Assembly: GCA_003117195.1 (NCBI GenBank)
Contig: BDSI01000035.1
Location: 370,001 to 434,000 of the forward strand
From: Eudorina sp. 2006-703-Eu-15
Lineage: Eukaryota; Chlorophyta; Chlorophyceae; Chlamydomonadales; Volvocaceae
DNA length: 64,000 nucleotides
Direction: 5' to 3'
Below are positions 1-22,136 of the stretch, one piece after another. The notes under the pieces are model-generated. The model made no database searches. It saw nothing but the letters and a program-made list of their open reading frames with translations, and was not told the DNA's origin. A program made the translations under genes and the position numbers. How positions within the stretch are numbered: the stretch's first letter is position 1; each line of letters starts with the position of its first letter.

Positions 1-390
1 ATCTGTGCCGGATTGGGTACCTGACTGGCTTGGTATGGGTACGACAACCCGAGACCATCGTACAGGCCGAACTGTTTGTGGCTTACTTGCTCTATTTGCA
101 AGTATGCTGCTCGCTCCTTCGCGCGTTCATCGGTACCAACTGTCCGCCATCGTTCCTATTGCTTACATACCGACACTATCTAGTAGTCACGACTACAGTG
201 ATATGCAACAGTACGAACGAAACCCTCGGCGATGTTAACCGGAACGGCGCATAGTCGTACATCGTCGTGCATCAATATATCTAGGTCGCAAAGGAACGTG
301 GAAATAAAGGCAGTCGTATTTATCGTGTAGAAGCAGACAGGGCGGCCGCCGATCGAGCAAGGGATTGATTATTTGCCGCCGCCTCCGCCG
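1..390. other. 3' flank of the first kelch gene; no gene seen
   Basis: No coding exon is recognisable on either strand. On the minus strand a TGTAA motif, the usual polyadenylation signal of volvocine algae, lies at 167-163, about 225 bases past the stop codon of the neighbouring gene. It is a candidate 3' end only. Confidence 0.4.
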
Positions 391-5731
<5,341 letters not shown>

Positions 5732-8430
5732 GGCTCCTTCGAAAGCTTGATTTGCTTCAGCGGATGATGAACTGATTGAACGACGGAATGAACGACGGAA
5801 GAACTAACGAGGTGAACTAATATAAGTAAACATGCGACTTGCTTCGTTGCTTGCTGCCGGCGGCATGCTGGATAATAACCCGACCGTACTGCTGTGTGCA
5901 AGCAGCCTGCTGGAATAACAGTGTAGCATCAACTATACAAAATGCCAGCTAGCTAGCGCATGTATGTATAGCTGTACCTTGTGCAATGAATTCTGCCAGG
6001 GAAGGAATTGCACACAGAAGTACCTACCGCTTTTTAATAACTGCTTGTGAACTTGTTAATCGATCGCCCTTCTCCAGATCAGGTAGGTTCGTGTGCACTG
6101 ACTGCTCTATATGACTATCTGCTCGCTGTGCGGCTCGACAACATGTATGTATGGACAGAGCTTGCGTGTGTGGCGTTTCATGTGTAAACTGAAAATATAT
6201 GCGTGTATTTATTCCGAGACATACCGCGGGCGTACGTAGACCTAGATCAATGTCTTTTAGTCAAACGAACGAAACGAGTAATTTTCCGCCGCATCGGAAT
6301 AACCAAACGACATCTAAACCGCTCGCTCGGGCCGGCCGATAGTGCCCGTGCGGCGGTGTGTCCGGGCGTCCGCAACGAAGCTAGCAAGCAACTAACTAAT
6401 CGGTGGACTGTATCAGTACAAAAATCAGCCAATGCAAATTTACACGACGAGATGCATATTACGAATTTGTTAGGGTGTGCGTGTTCGCATGCATGCATGA
6501 AGTCCAAGTTGGGGTAGCGCGCGGGGTTGGATTTGCGATAATTGAGGCCGTCTTCCTAACGAAATAAACCGTGTTCGAAAGGAAAGGCGAAGATAACTCG
6601 AAAATGCACCTACCACGCACCAGCCACGCACCACCACCACCAGATACAATTGCTTCTCGTCCCATCAGCAAGCCAGGTAAGCCAAGCAACATTATTATTT
6701 GGTAACAAGGCCGTTTATTTGTGTTTCTGTATGTCCTATGATGAGATTACATATTGCGCTCCTTAAAGATGAATGTATCGCTACACCTTTTTTGAAAATA
6801 TGCACGTACGCTGCCCGTTTGGTGGTTTACCAGCAAGCATGCAATATACATAAACTAAACATTATTTGAATCGATTTCCATAAGTAATGGGTTTATTTGT
6901 GTTGAGGTTGATGAACAATGGAACATACAATGTATGTAATCTAATTCGGAGTACCGTATGACTAGCAGAGCAATTGATACCGTAATAGCTCGAGTTACGT
7001 TAACCTGAATCGTAGAGAATTTAAGGCGGGTTTACGTAATACGCAAACTATCAATAATGCTTGCCCCAGTTGAACGCAAGGCGCGACATGACTTTTTAAA
7101 TTGTGACAACAATTATATTTGGGTCTTAAATTGAATTGAATGTCCGGCTTGGATGTTCACCGCTGCAACATGTTCAAGATAAGTACGGTGTTTTTTGTGC
7201 AACCCATCCACAATCCATTAACAAACGAATGACGTCACGACTTCACTATAACGCAATTTGTTTTGTTTCACACGATCTTGCGTGTTCACATGTAGTCCAG
7301 TTCGGAGTATGACTGAACATACTGACTGCAAGTGAAATAACTAATGGTCGGAGGCGTGATGACCACGGTACGTGCGTGCACGCTAAGGGTGGAACCCACG
7401 CAATGATGCCGCCAGCAATTGCCAAGTCGGTGATGGTCGATCGGCCCCCGCCCGCAGACTCAATAAAATTGATTTCGCTCGCTTGCTCGCTCGCTGCATT
7501 ATCGGGACCTACCGTGCGTGTTCGTCTGCACTCACGTAACAACATGCATGCATGGCTGGGTAACGATGTGGAACTCGCGCATTGCTCTTTTGCGCGCACG
7601 CACGCACGCCTTCTTTATTTCGATCCCTTTGCGTGACTGTCGCTGCTGCTGCCTGCTGGAATTCGCACGAAGTCTTACAACAATGAAAAACTGTCCATCG
7701 ACTGAACTAACTGAACACGCACGTGTAGCGGTATTACTACTTCCGCCTACTACTGCAAGAAAGGAAAGGATCCGTCGCTCTTCAAGTTCGTTGAATCCAC
7801 GCACACGCACCTTGCTTCACGCGTCATTTCACCATGTAAGCAACCACGCACGCACGTGCGTATTCGATAAAAACCCACCATGTGGTTAAATGAAGTAAAA
7901 GAACCCACGCAACTTGGTGAGGCGTAACAGCATGCATGAGGATCGATGCAGTTTATTACGTGCGTGCGTACGTGCTTATTATTAATAACCACTTTTGTGT
8001 AACCGACGTTCAACCAAACCCGCCCACCCACGCACTCCGCCGACGCGCACTCGACTCGCTCCCGAAATCGGAGACCCGGCGGCGTACATCCATACACTCG
8101 ATCAGATGTACGCAGCAGGTAGTTACGCAACTCGCATCAATTTGATGATGACCGACGATCTGCTGTGCACCCATTACATATAGGATAGTAACACGGGGTA
8201 GGTCCTGCATTGATTACCGCCGATTACGGCAATCAAGCGACCACGCACGCACGCACCGCCACAATCGAGTCCCATTGCTTGGTAGCGAGCATTGAATCAA
8301 TAATGCACATGCATGGATGTCCTGCGTGCCCGACAAACAATGCGTTATATATATAGCAGGTTTGGTACATATGCGCCGGTGCGGTGGCTGCTTGGTCACG
8401 TACACAAGAACTATCAAGTCGCCTACTCGC
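5732..8430. other. Spacer between kelch gene 1 and the kelch pseudogene
   Basis: No exon with conserved coding content was found on either strand. The three last exons expected for the neighbouring kelch pseudogene are not here, so that copy is 3' truncated. The sequence is AT-moderate, with short CA/CG-rich tracts such as cgcacgcacgcac near 7596. The promoter of the first kelch gene should lie just above 5731, but no TATA-like box stands out. Confidence 0.55.
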
Positions 8431-10751
8431 GTTGGTTACGGGATTGTACATCTGGGTGAAGCTCACCGGCTTCAGTGCATTGTTGGCCGAGCTATTGCGG
8501 CCGCCGAAGACGTACACGCGCTTGCCGTCGGATCCCATCGTGTGGTGATGTACGGCGTGCGGCATACATGGGCATGATGAACGACCACTTGTTGGCGGAG
8601 ATGTCGAACTTGCTGCACTCGCTCCGTCGGGCCAGAAAACACCGTACGAATTATTGTTGCGGGGGATTTCGCAATAAAATGAAAATGGTCGCTAGCCAGC
8701 TAGCTACTCGCTCGCCCCTACCTTGCGTGACTCTGACAATGACGGCTGATGAGGTTGAACACTTACTAAAATAAACCTGGGTTTTTCGTTCGCGCGGGCC
8801 TGCTCGCCCTAACACATACATTCAAAGAAGTTTTCGTTTGGGGTGCACGTACGGCGAATAGAGCGAGCGTCAAAGTTGCTTGCATCTATCGTCCCAATGT
8901 TCCGAACGTCCGTCGGTATATATGTACATACGTAATTACATACAACGAACACCGGTCGTCGCGTGCGGCGGGTCTACTACTGGCTGTATGTGCTGCCCGC
9001 GCGTACCGGTCACGCACTCACCGCACGTGGTGAGGGGCTTGCCGGATTTCGTGTTGCCGTCCTTGATGCCGCCGCAGTAATAGATCACGCCGCCGAGGAC
9101 AGCTGCGCAGGCTGCTCCGCTCTTGAACGCGTGGCGGCTGTGGTCCCACGGTCCAGGCATCTTGGACGGGGTCGTAGATCTGCTTGTTCTCTGCGGAGCA
9201 AGGGTTAGCGATCGACGGAGCATACATGCATGCCACGCCCAACAACTAACGAACGAACACGTCTCCCCACAACGAAGGAATAAGCGTTCTGGACAGGTAT
9301 GTCGGGTCCAAAAACGCCCAGCATAGCAGCACCAAACCCGTCGCCATCTATCTGCGGGTTTCCCGACATATATACCTGCCGGCCACATATCTTTGCTATT
9401 ATTATTCCTGTGCGTGTATAAGAACGAAACGACGTGCGCAGAACATCATCCCGTTGGAGCCATGTGCCCAAGCGCAAACTACGCAAACTAAAGGACGGCC
9501 TTAGCTTGTTGGGGAATGCGCACGTCCTGGTGTAGCATACATTCCCTCATTCAGTAGATGTGTTCGTTGCGGCCTGCATTTATAAAGCTCAATGACGGAC
9601 TTATAAGCAAGCTTACCTACCTGTCACGGTGGTCTTTCCAATGTACCCTCCGATGATGTAGAGCTTGTTGCCCCAGGCCACTGCGGCCATGTGGTGGCCA
9701 ATGAAGGGGCGTTAGTTGCGCCTTCCAGCAGCAATAATAATCGCCATACCATGCATGCAGGCGTGGATCAGACATAGTTGTGTGGATCAAGCGATGGAAA
9801 TAGACAGGGAAGGTTGCACCGGACCGACCTATCTATCTAGCTACCCCACGCATCGATCCTGCCAAAAGCAAGGACGACGGCGGTGCCGTGCGCGCAGTTT
9901 ATGAGGCGGGATGTTCTGAGAGAAAACAATGACGACCAGCAGCCACATTCATGCATTAGTGATAAAGATAACTCAGAACACATAAAATACGGCACAGCGT
10001 GCATGTTATGCGTGCCCATCTAGCCCATCGCTCCGTGCTGCACTCACACTGACCACTTGTTAGCGTTGATGTCGAGGACCATGGTAGCTGCAGAAGCGGT
10101 CATATCATTCAGTTTGTATCCCGCACCTCAAGGAGAGGCTCGCCCTTTGCGCCCTGGATCATATTCGGCAACACGCGCGGCGGGCGGGTTACACGAAACC
10201 GTGCCACACGCAGCAGCACATACACACCGCGGATTCCGTTGTATGCCACAGCTGTTTTACCTAACAAACCGTTTTCCGTGCTTACTTCCGTACGGCGGCA
10301 CGACAGGCAACAAGCAAGCAATCAAGTAAAATATCCTTCATGGTGAAATAAAGATTTAGTACATCGTCTTTGCGACATACCAAGCAAGCCATAAGGGGTT
10401 ATCATACGTACGAAGACATGAAGGATGATATGAGGTTTCTGCGATAATAATTACCGTAGATAATAATAATTACGGTAGGTCGCTCATGTCAACCTCACCT
10501 GGAGGATGCCCGCGGACGTCTCGCCGACGGCATAAGGCATGGGGGCCACCGCTGTCCATTTTATTTGGACGTCGGCCAAAGCCAGGGTAGGGCCCCATCC
10601 CGCGCAAGACGACAAGGTCGAAAGGCCCAGCAGGATCACCGGCAGCGGTAGCAGCGGCTGGTGCGCTACCGCCACCGCCGGCGCCCGCGGCGGCGGCACC
10701 GCTGCGACGACGGCCGAGGCTGACGGCGGTGGTAGCGGTGGGCTTGACCAT
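8431..10751 (-). pseudogene. Decayed, 3'-truncated secreted kelch paralogue
   Basis: Five exon remnants match kelch genes 1 and 3: 10751-10499 (signal peptide and first blade), 10153-10048, 9727-9621, 9190-9022 and 8612-8431. Exon 1 begins at an ATG matching gene 1 (MVKP) but loses frame in a GCC-rich stretch before the conserved hydrophobic core. Exon 2 has lost one base and reads into TGA. Exon 3 lacks the acceptor AG (CTG where gene 1 has CAG), carries four extra bases and meets TAA. Exons 4 and 5 each carry four extra bases. The exon 5 donor is GCGAGT. Exons 6 to 8 are absent. A GTG at 10699 opens the conserved frame but is an unlikely start in a nuclear gene. Splice borders and protein are otherwise still recognisable, so inactivation looks recent. 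Sequencing error could explain one lesion but not all. Confidence 0.85.
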
Positions 10752-12046
10752 GGCCATGGATTGCCTCCAAGTTGTAAGCTTTATTCGTTGTGCACAGCGG
10801 ATTGCAACATGGTTGTGGAAAAGACGTTGCATTCATGCACAGCGCGCTGATGAGGTGCGTGGTAATGCATGGCCGCCTGCGTGTGTGAGCGAGCCGGCTA
10901 GATAGTAGCCCGCAAGGCAACGGCCCGCTGCACCTGATAACGTGAGCTATACGTATATCGCCTTCCGTGAGTCGCCGGCGGACAGATACAACGAATCAAC
11001 TGACGTGCCACCCTCCGTTATCCGTTATGTGAGCATAGTGAGCACTGACTGTGCCCTCGCACTGTAACGCAATACATAAATTTACTCATCGATATGATGT
11101 AGGGGGCTTGCTGAATGAGCGTCCTTTTTAGTTTATTATTTGCTCCGTTGTATGATCCACATACAGTAAGTCATGCTGGCTCGGGCTGGCTTAATAACTA
11201 ATCAATTGCGCGTAAAAACGATTAACAATTTCACGATTGTATACATGAATACGAAACTAAATTGCTGCCTTGGAACACCAAATCTAAAAAACGCTTGGGC
11301 CGGCCGACGCCACAGCGGGTGCACGCAATAAACGCAATGCATGCGGGCGTACTGCGGCGTGCGACAATTAGTTGGAGCGGTGGGCCGATGCTGCTGGCGG
11401 CGGTTGCATGGCGGCTTCGTTGTTTGACAGTCTTGGCAGAGCACGCAGTATCCGTCATTAAGGGCGTTACAGCGGACCCCGCGGGTCATCTATCGTTGAC
11501 CATGCCATGCATGCAGCACATCCATCGATGAAGTCGAGGCAGCCGTACATACATACAGAGCGCCGGCAGCAGTCCGGGTATTGCTAGTCTTGCACTGAGC
11601 CAAGCATGCTGCAGACACGTCGGTCATGACTAGTTACTCGACAAGATTTTAGTTCGATCGAGGGCAACCTAATAAGTTTGCCTCCTCAATAGTGCGCGCA
11701 GTCTGTGACCGCGGGCGCGCGGGACGTGTTGTAGACAGCGACACCGACGTACGCGGGTGTTGCTTGCTGGAAGCGGGTAGGTGCGTGCGATAAAATCGAT
11801 GATATCGATGAGGGGGCTGACGTGGCATATAAGAGGTGCGCTTGTGGAGCCTGTCCGGTGCGCCACGGTGGCGCGGTTCCATTTCTGCAGTGGTTTGGAA
11901 GAGGGTTCGGAAGAGTTTTCGCACGCGCGCGTCCGCCGTCGGCATGCACATACACCACTGCTGCACCCGTGCGTGATTAAAATAAATATGGCACATTTGA
12001 CGGTGGTTCCCCATGTGTGCTGACGGGTGCACGAAGGTACCCTGGT

Positions 12047-12182
12047 GTATGAATGAAATAAGGAAGGAGTGAACGTTACAGCGGACCCCGAAAATAAAGG
12101 GATCAACGATGTATACCATGGCAAGCCCCAGCAGGCCCCGCTGCTGACAAGGCGGCAAGACATCTCCACACCTCAACGCCGC
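12047..12182 (-). mobile_element. Dispersed repeat fragment, second copy of the 20431-20540 element
   Basis: The reverse complement aligns over about 110-130 bases with 20431-20540. Shared blocks include CTTGCCGCCTTG, GCTGGGGCTTGC, TGGTATACA and the end GGGGTCCGCTGTAACGTTCA. The common end and the ATTC-rich tail beyond it suggest the 3' end of a retroelement, but no reverse transcriptase was seen. Confidence 0.65.
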
Positions 12183-12825
12183 GAAATCAACCACAGAGGG
12201 CCGCCAGGGTTTATGTGAAGACCTCAATTTAGGGTTACTTAATTTCGTCAGCTCACGAAACACATGCATGTAGTCGCCTTCGTACCTGCTGTACATCCGA
12301 CCACCGGGCTGGCCCGCCGTCTCCTTTAAAAATGTGAGCGGGTGCGTGGGAGTACTACGTTGCTGGCCGGCTACCCCCGTGGCCCAGCAGTAGTGCGTAC
12401 CTACCTGCTGATGCCCAAATATCAATGGACGCACGGCCCCACGCACCTCATTACATCATATTATTATCAGATCTTCATGACTGGAGCTCACCAAAATTTA
12501 ATGCTCAAGCAGTCGCACAACCCCACGTTAATAATAATAAAATCAAAACGCGCCGTGTTGCTTGCCGTCTGCATAACATCCGTATAATTTGCTGGTGTAA
12601 GCAATCGCTCTTTCGGGGCGCAACTGTTTTCGACCCCATCACTCAGAGCTTCGAACGTTCATCACCGACTAGCACTGCTGATGCCTGTAGGAATACATGG
12701 GCACGTACCGATCGAGTCTCCGCATCATGGTTCATGCATATATAGTAAGTGCGAGGCCTGCGTGCCCCGCCGTTGATCACTTCGGGTGCATCCATCGATC
12801 GTCAGTATTGCAATCATATTATTCA

Positions 12826-12862
12826 TCACACATCACATCACATCACATCACATCATATCATA
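12826..12862. repeat. CATCA pentamer microsatellite
   Basis: Six to seven tandem CATCA units lie immediately downstream of the LysM protease stop codon. Confidence 0.85.
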
Positions 12863-12867
12863 GCACA

Positions 12868-18354
<5,487 letters not shown>

Positions 18355-18989
18355 TATTCCACGGCCGCCGGCAGCGGAGCGGTGGAGCCCTTCATGCACA
18401 CACGCATGGGCGATCACAATAATTGGTTGACAGACGGACGCATTGAAGCGCCCATGCATCATCGATCGATCGCATCAAATGCATATGATGTATGTATGTG
18501 GAAGCATTAAGTACTTGGAAGTAATGGTTGTGTATGTTGGCATGGCAAGTAAGCAAACGAGCATGAATGCACATACATATGAGTAGCGTCAAGTAAAACC
18601 TGTTGTCCGGACGGAAGGGCATAGGCCGCACGGATGTATGCGTGTATGTATGCGGTCGCGCGTCAACGACTCAACGAACCTCCCTCATCTATATATTTCT
18701 ACGTATTGTCAGCGTCTATGTGCTCACCATAAAATTCCATCACACTAATTACTTCCTAAACCCAAAGTTTCGCGCGGTATCGCAGCAACAGCAGCAGCAG
18801 CAGCTACAGCAGCGAGCAACACTACGAATGTTGTAAGTTCTAAGTGAACGGCGCCGCCGCTCGGTATCCACAACGTGGATGGTATGTTTAACGCATCGAG
18901 TAGAGGGATATCCTGCCAAGCAAGCAAGCAAGTAAGCAAGCAAGCATATTTACTAGAAGGCCGCAACGGACACACTAGACGCGCCCGTG

Positions 18990-19400
18990 AGTGATGCAGC
19001 AGCCGACTAACGATCGAAGCCCGCCCATCGGCGCGAGCGACGGCCGCAGCCGCGCGAGCGATCGAGCGAGCAACGAACGGACGGACGAATGGGACGCATT
19101 CAGCCGCCGATCGAGAGGTGGATGGATGCAACAGCCGGTCGATCGCTCAGTGCATCGATAGCTCGATCTTTCGCGCGATCCGACTGCTGATGAGCGAGCG
19201 AATCCGTCATAGCGATCGTCCGAGCGATTTTGAGCGGTCGATGCAGCCAAGAATGCAGTTAATCGATGCAGCCGAGCGCAATTAGTATTACGTAATGCAG
19301 CCGATGGAGCATCGGTTCAGCCGATCATCGGTCGGTGCAGCCGATCAACGATGCACCCGATGCACGCAGTCGTCAATCGATGCACGCAGCAGAGGCAGCA
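18990..19400. repeat. Cluster of degenerate GATGCAGCCGATC motifs
   Basis: At least eight imperfect, irregularly spaced matches to GATGCAGCCGATC or its GATGCACGCAG variant occur between about 18990 and 19400, roughly 0.6-1.0 kb upstream of the LysM protease ATG. Spacing is not tandem, so this may be a decayed satellite or a set of regulatory sites. Confidence 0.5.
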
Positions 19401-20430
19401 GCTCATTATTTCAGCCCTTGCAGTCAGCACAAGCAATGTATATATTATCATGACATATAGTCAACGACCGACGTATCGGTGATGCGGATGGTGGAATGGA
19501 TCCGGGGATGGGAGGGCAATCAGATCGGGTACGTAGTGCGGGCTGGTCGATTTCCATCGTGTGTGTATATATGTAAATTGGCCGGGTGTGGAGCTGTGGA
19601 CAGAAGCGGCCGGAGAGGAGCGGTTGGCTGGAGGAACTGTGGGTTGGTGACGGATGGGGATAATGGGAGGGCAGGGAAGCGAGGGAAGGAACACCGAGCG
19701 CGCGTACGTGCACTGCGTGTGCCATGAAATAAACCAATCACAAGCAGGCACGCTTAATTGCACGCCGTGCGTGCGTCCCTGCCTCTTTCGTGCGTGCGTG
19801 TCACTTGCTTGCTTGGCGGCCTAGGCGATCCGCGGCCGCCCCTAACTGCTGCTGCCTGTACACCTTTTAATACGTTCTCGGGTGCCCAAGCTAAGCTACG
19901 TACTATATTCCCACTTTGTTGATATAAACACATCTATACTTCGACAAAACAACATACGTACAGTCTGGCGCAGCATGTGCGGGACCTGCTCCTGAAGAAG
20001 GATGAGGCGCGGGTTCCCCGCCCTCTGTCTGTTTATCGTCGGGCTCTCCGAACCGGGGTTCAAGTTGGGGACCGGGCCTACCCTCAGATTGGGGTGGAGG
20101 TTGGGCTCCCGTTGGCATTTTGGTGTTTTGGCCAAGTTATTTCTTATGATGCGGGTTACCCCACTAGCGGTCGCTGGGCAGTGTCACGAGCCAGGCGTGG
20201 GCCTTCCAAGACCTCGAGAGGGTGCTGCGTTGGGTGCCTCAGAGGTGGTGGTAGCTGGGTAATGGGGTGCCTGTGTGGGCGACCTCCCCTGTGCTTGGCT
20301 TTATCCACTTCTGGGGATTATGCCCGCTGCTGTGCCTATCCCTTTGGTAGTGTTGTCCCGCTGCGCGCCTCTGCTTGCTTCGGTGTCTGACTGGTTGGGG
20401 TTATGGCCCGGTGTGTTTTCTTTGGGTGCG

Positions 20431-20540
20431 GCGTTGTGGTGTGGAGGTGACCTGCCGCCTTGGCGGTGGGGCCTACTGGGGCTTGCTCTGGTATACACCG
20501 ATGATCCCGTTGGGGTCCGCTGTAACATTCATTCATTCAG
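20431..20540 (+). mobile_element. Dispersed repeat 3' end with ATTC tail
   Basis: This segment aligns with the reverse complement of 12047-12182 and ends in GGGGTCCGCTGTAAC followed by (ATTC)n. The G-rich plus-strand sequence back to about 19980 may belong to the same element. A conserved 3' end with a short tandem tail is typical of non-LTR retrotransposons, but no diagnostic protein domain is visible. Confidence 0.6.
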
Positions 20541-20668
20541 CATCCAAAGAATATGGCATCGCTCGAAGTGTTGTCACAAATAACCGTTAGAAGGTAGATA
20601 GATAGACCAGTACGTAGTCCCGACCGGGCATTCCAACGGGCCCAGCCAGATAACTCGTAGACAGGCAC

Positions 20669-20671
<3 letters not shown>

Positions 20672-20705
<34 letters not shown>
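20672..20705. repeat. (TA)n microsatellite, 17 copies
   Basis: An uninterrupted TA run of 34 bases in intergenic sequence. Confidence 0.95.
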
Positions 20706-20708
<3 letters not shown>

Positions 20709-22136
20709 CCCACGCAGTGCTGGTACCACACTGCACCGACACTCGCTCTAGACCGACTTCAGTCGGGTCTGAGTTCGCTCCCGGTGTAAGCAAGTGGCCA
20801 GCCACGGTGAAAAGGATGGCCTGATGAGTAGCCTGAGATGTGCGCGTCAATCGGGTCGGGCCAAGCAATGGGTCCATCCGGCCACGTACCAGCAGGATGC
20901 ATGTTGTTTCGGGGGATGTTATTACACGTGGGTCATTGGTGACAGCCAAGCAACCACGCAAAGCCCTACATCGATCAGGTAGCTACATACATGTCGCCGC
21001 GCATCCGCCCCAGCCCGTGCCATATGCATGTACCTGGCGACGACGGAGCACAACCAAACAAACGCTCCGCCCGCCGCTGCCGGCCTGCATGATCAACCAA
21101 CTCCGTCCGCCCAACATCCTACGTACGTATGTACACGCATACATACATGCCTCTCCGCCGCCGTCGCCGCCGCCCATCGATCGATGCAGTGCATGTATGT
21201 CGACGCCCTGCTCGTTTGTACATATATATGCATGCAAATAAATAGATAGGCAATGCTACAGACACGACTACTTCTTCAATTATTACCACTGTTATTGCCG
21301 GTACCGGTATATATGATGATGAGGTTAGTTAGGGGCGGCGGGGTTGAATGGCAGCAGGCATCGATAGGCAGGGTACCTTCCGCGCATACATACACATACT
21401 ACATACATACAGGCAGGGTACCTTCCGTGCATACACACACGCGGGTTGCAATTCTATACACACGCCAGCTCTTGCGTGCGTTAAGGGTAGAGCGCCCCGT
21501 ATAAATTTGTTTTGCAAAGTCGGCAGTCACCTACCACGGCAATTCGGTTATGCTTGCCTCAGCAGCAGATTCATTCACATAATCACGCACGCGACCTTGC
21601 TTCTGCTGAAGTGAGTCACCCCTTACTACGCGTGCATAGAATATAGATGTCTGGCTAGCTAGCTAGCTAGATAGCTAGCTAGCTAATTCGATCATCATCG
21701 ATTAGGCTTGTAGCTAGCTACGGAACCCGAATACAAAGGAAACCCCGCCATGACTTTTATATACCAACAGACTAATAAGGGGACACCCGCCTTCGGCGAC
21801 ACACACCTTCATCATCATTCGGCCACATACACGCATGCACGCAGCTAGCTACATGCGGGCATGTACACGACATTCATTCGTGCCAGGCCATTTATAAGTG
21901 CATATATTTATTTCTTCGTTCCAGCGCAGCGTAGCTGACATGCATCTTAATAATGCATCTGCTGCCTCAAATCGATCCGTAGCTAGATAGATCCGTAGCT
22001 AGACGTATGGCAGTATAGTAATATCTCCGTCGTCCATCCACGCTTTTATGCAGGAAGCAAGCAAGAACAACCATGCCCGAATGCATCGATGTGTTGTGGT
22101 AGTTGTGTGTTTTAGTTTGCCATGCATCACATCTTT

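Larger units (their letters stand above)
10752..12867. other. Intergenic region with dispersed-repeat fragments
   Basis: No gene was recognised. Two copies of a dispersed repeat end lie here, at 11465-11480 and 12047-12182. A CATCA pentamer run sits directly beyond the stop codon of the LysM protease gene. A long minus-strand reading frame at 11649-12446 overlaps the dispersed repeat and has no recognisable family. Confidence 0.5.
18355..22136. other. Intergenic region upstream of the LysM protease gene
   Basis: No gene was recognised. It contains a CAG-rich run near 18780-18820, a cluster of degenerate GATGCAGCCGATC motifs at about 18990-19400, a G-rich plus-strand dispersed element at about 19980-20540, a TA run at 20672-20705, and TAGC-rich sequence near 21650-21720. 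The promoter of the LysM protease gene must lie in its left end. Confidence 0.5.

Noticed and set aside
10484..10699. An intact kelch exon 1 starting at 10699
   Set aside because: The first codon there is GTG. No ATG precedes it in that frame before a stop, while the ATG matching the paralogues is out of frame.
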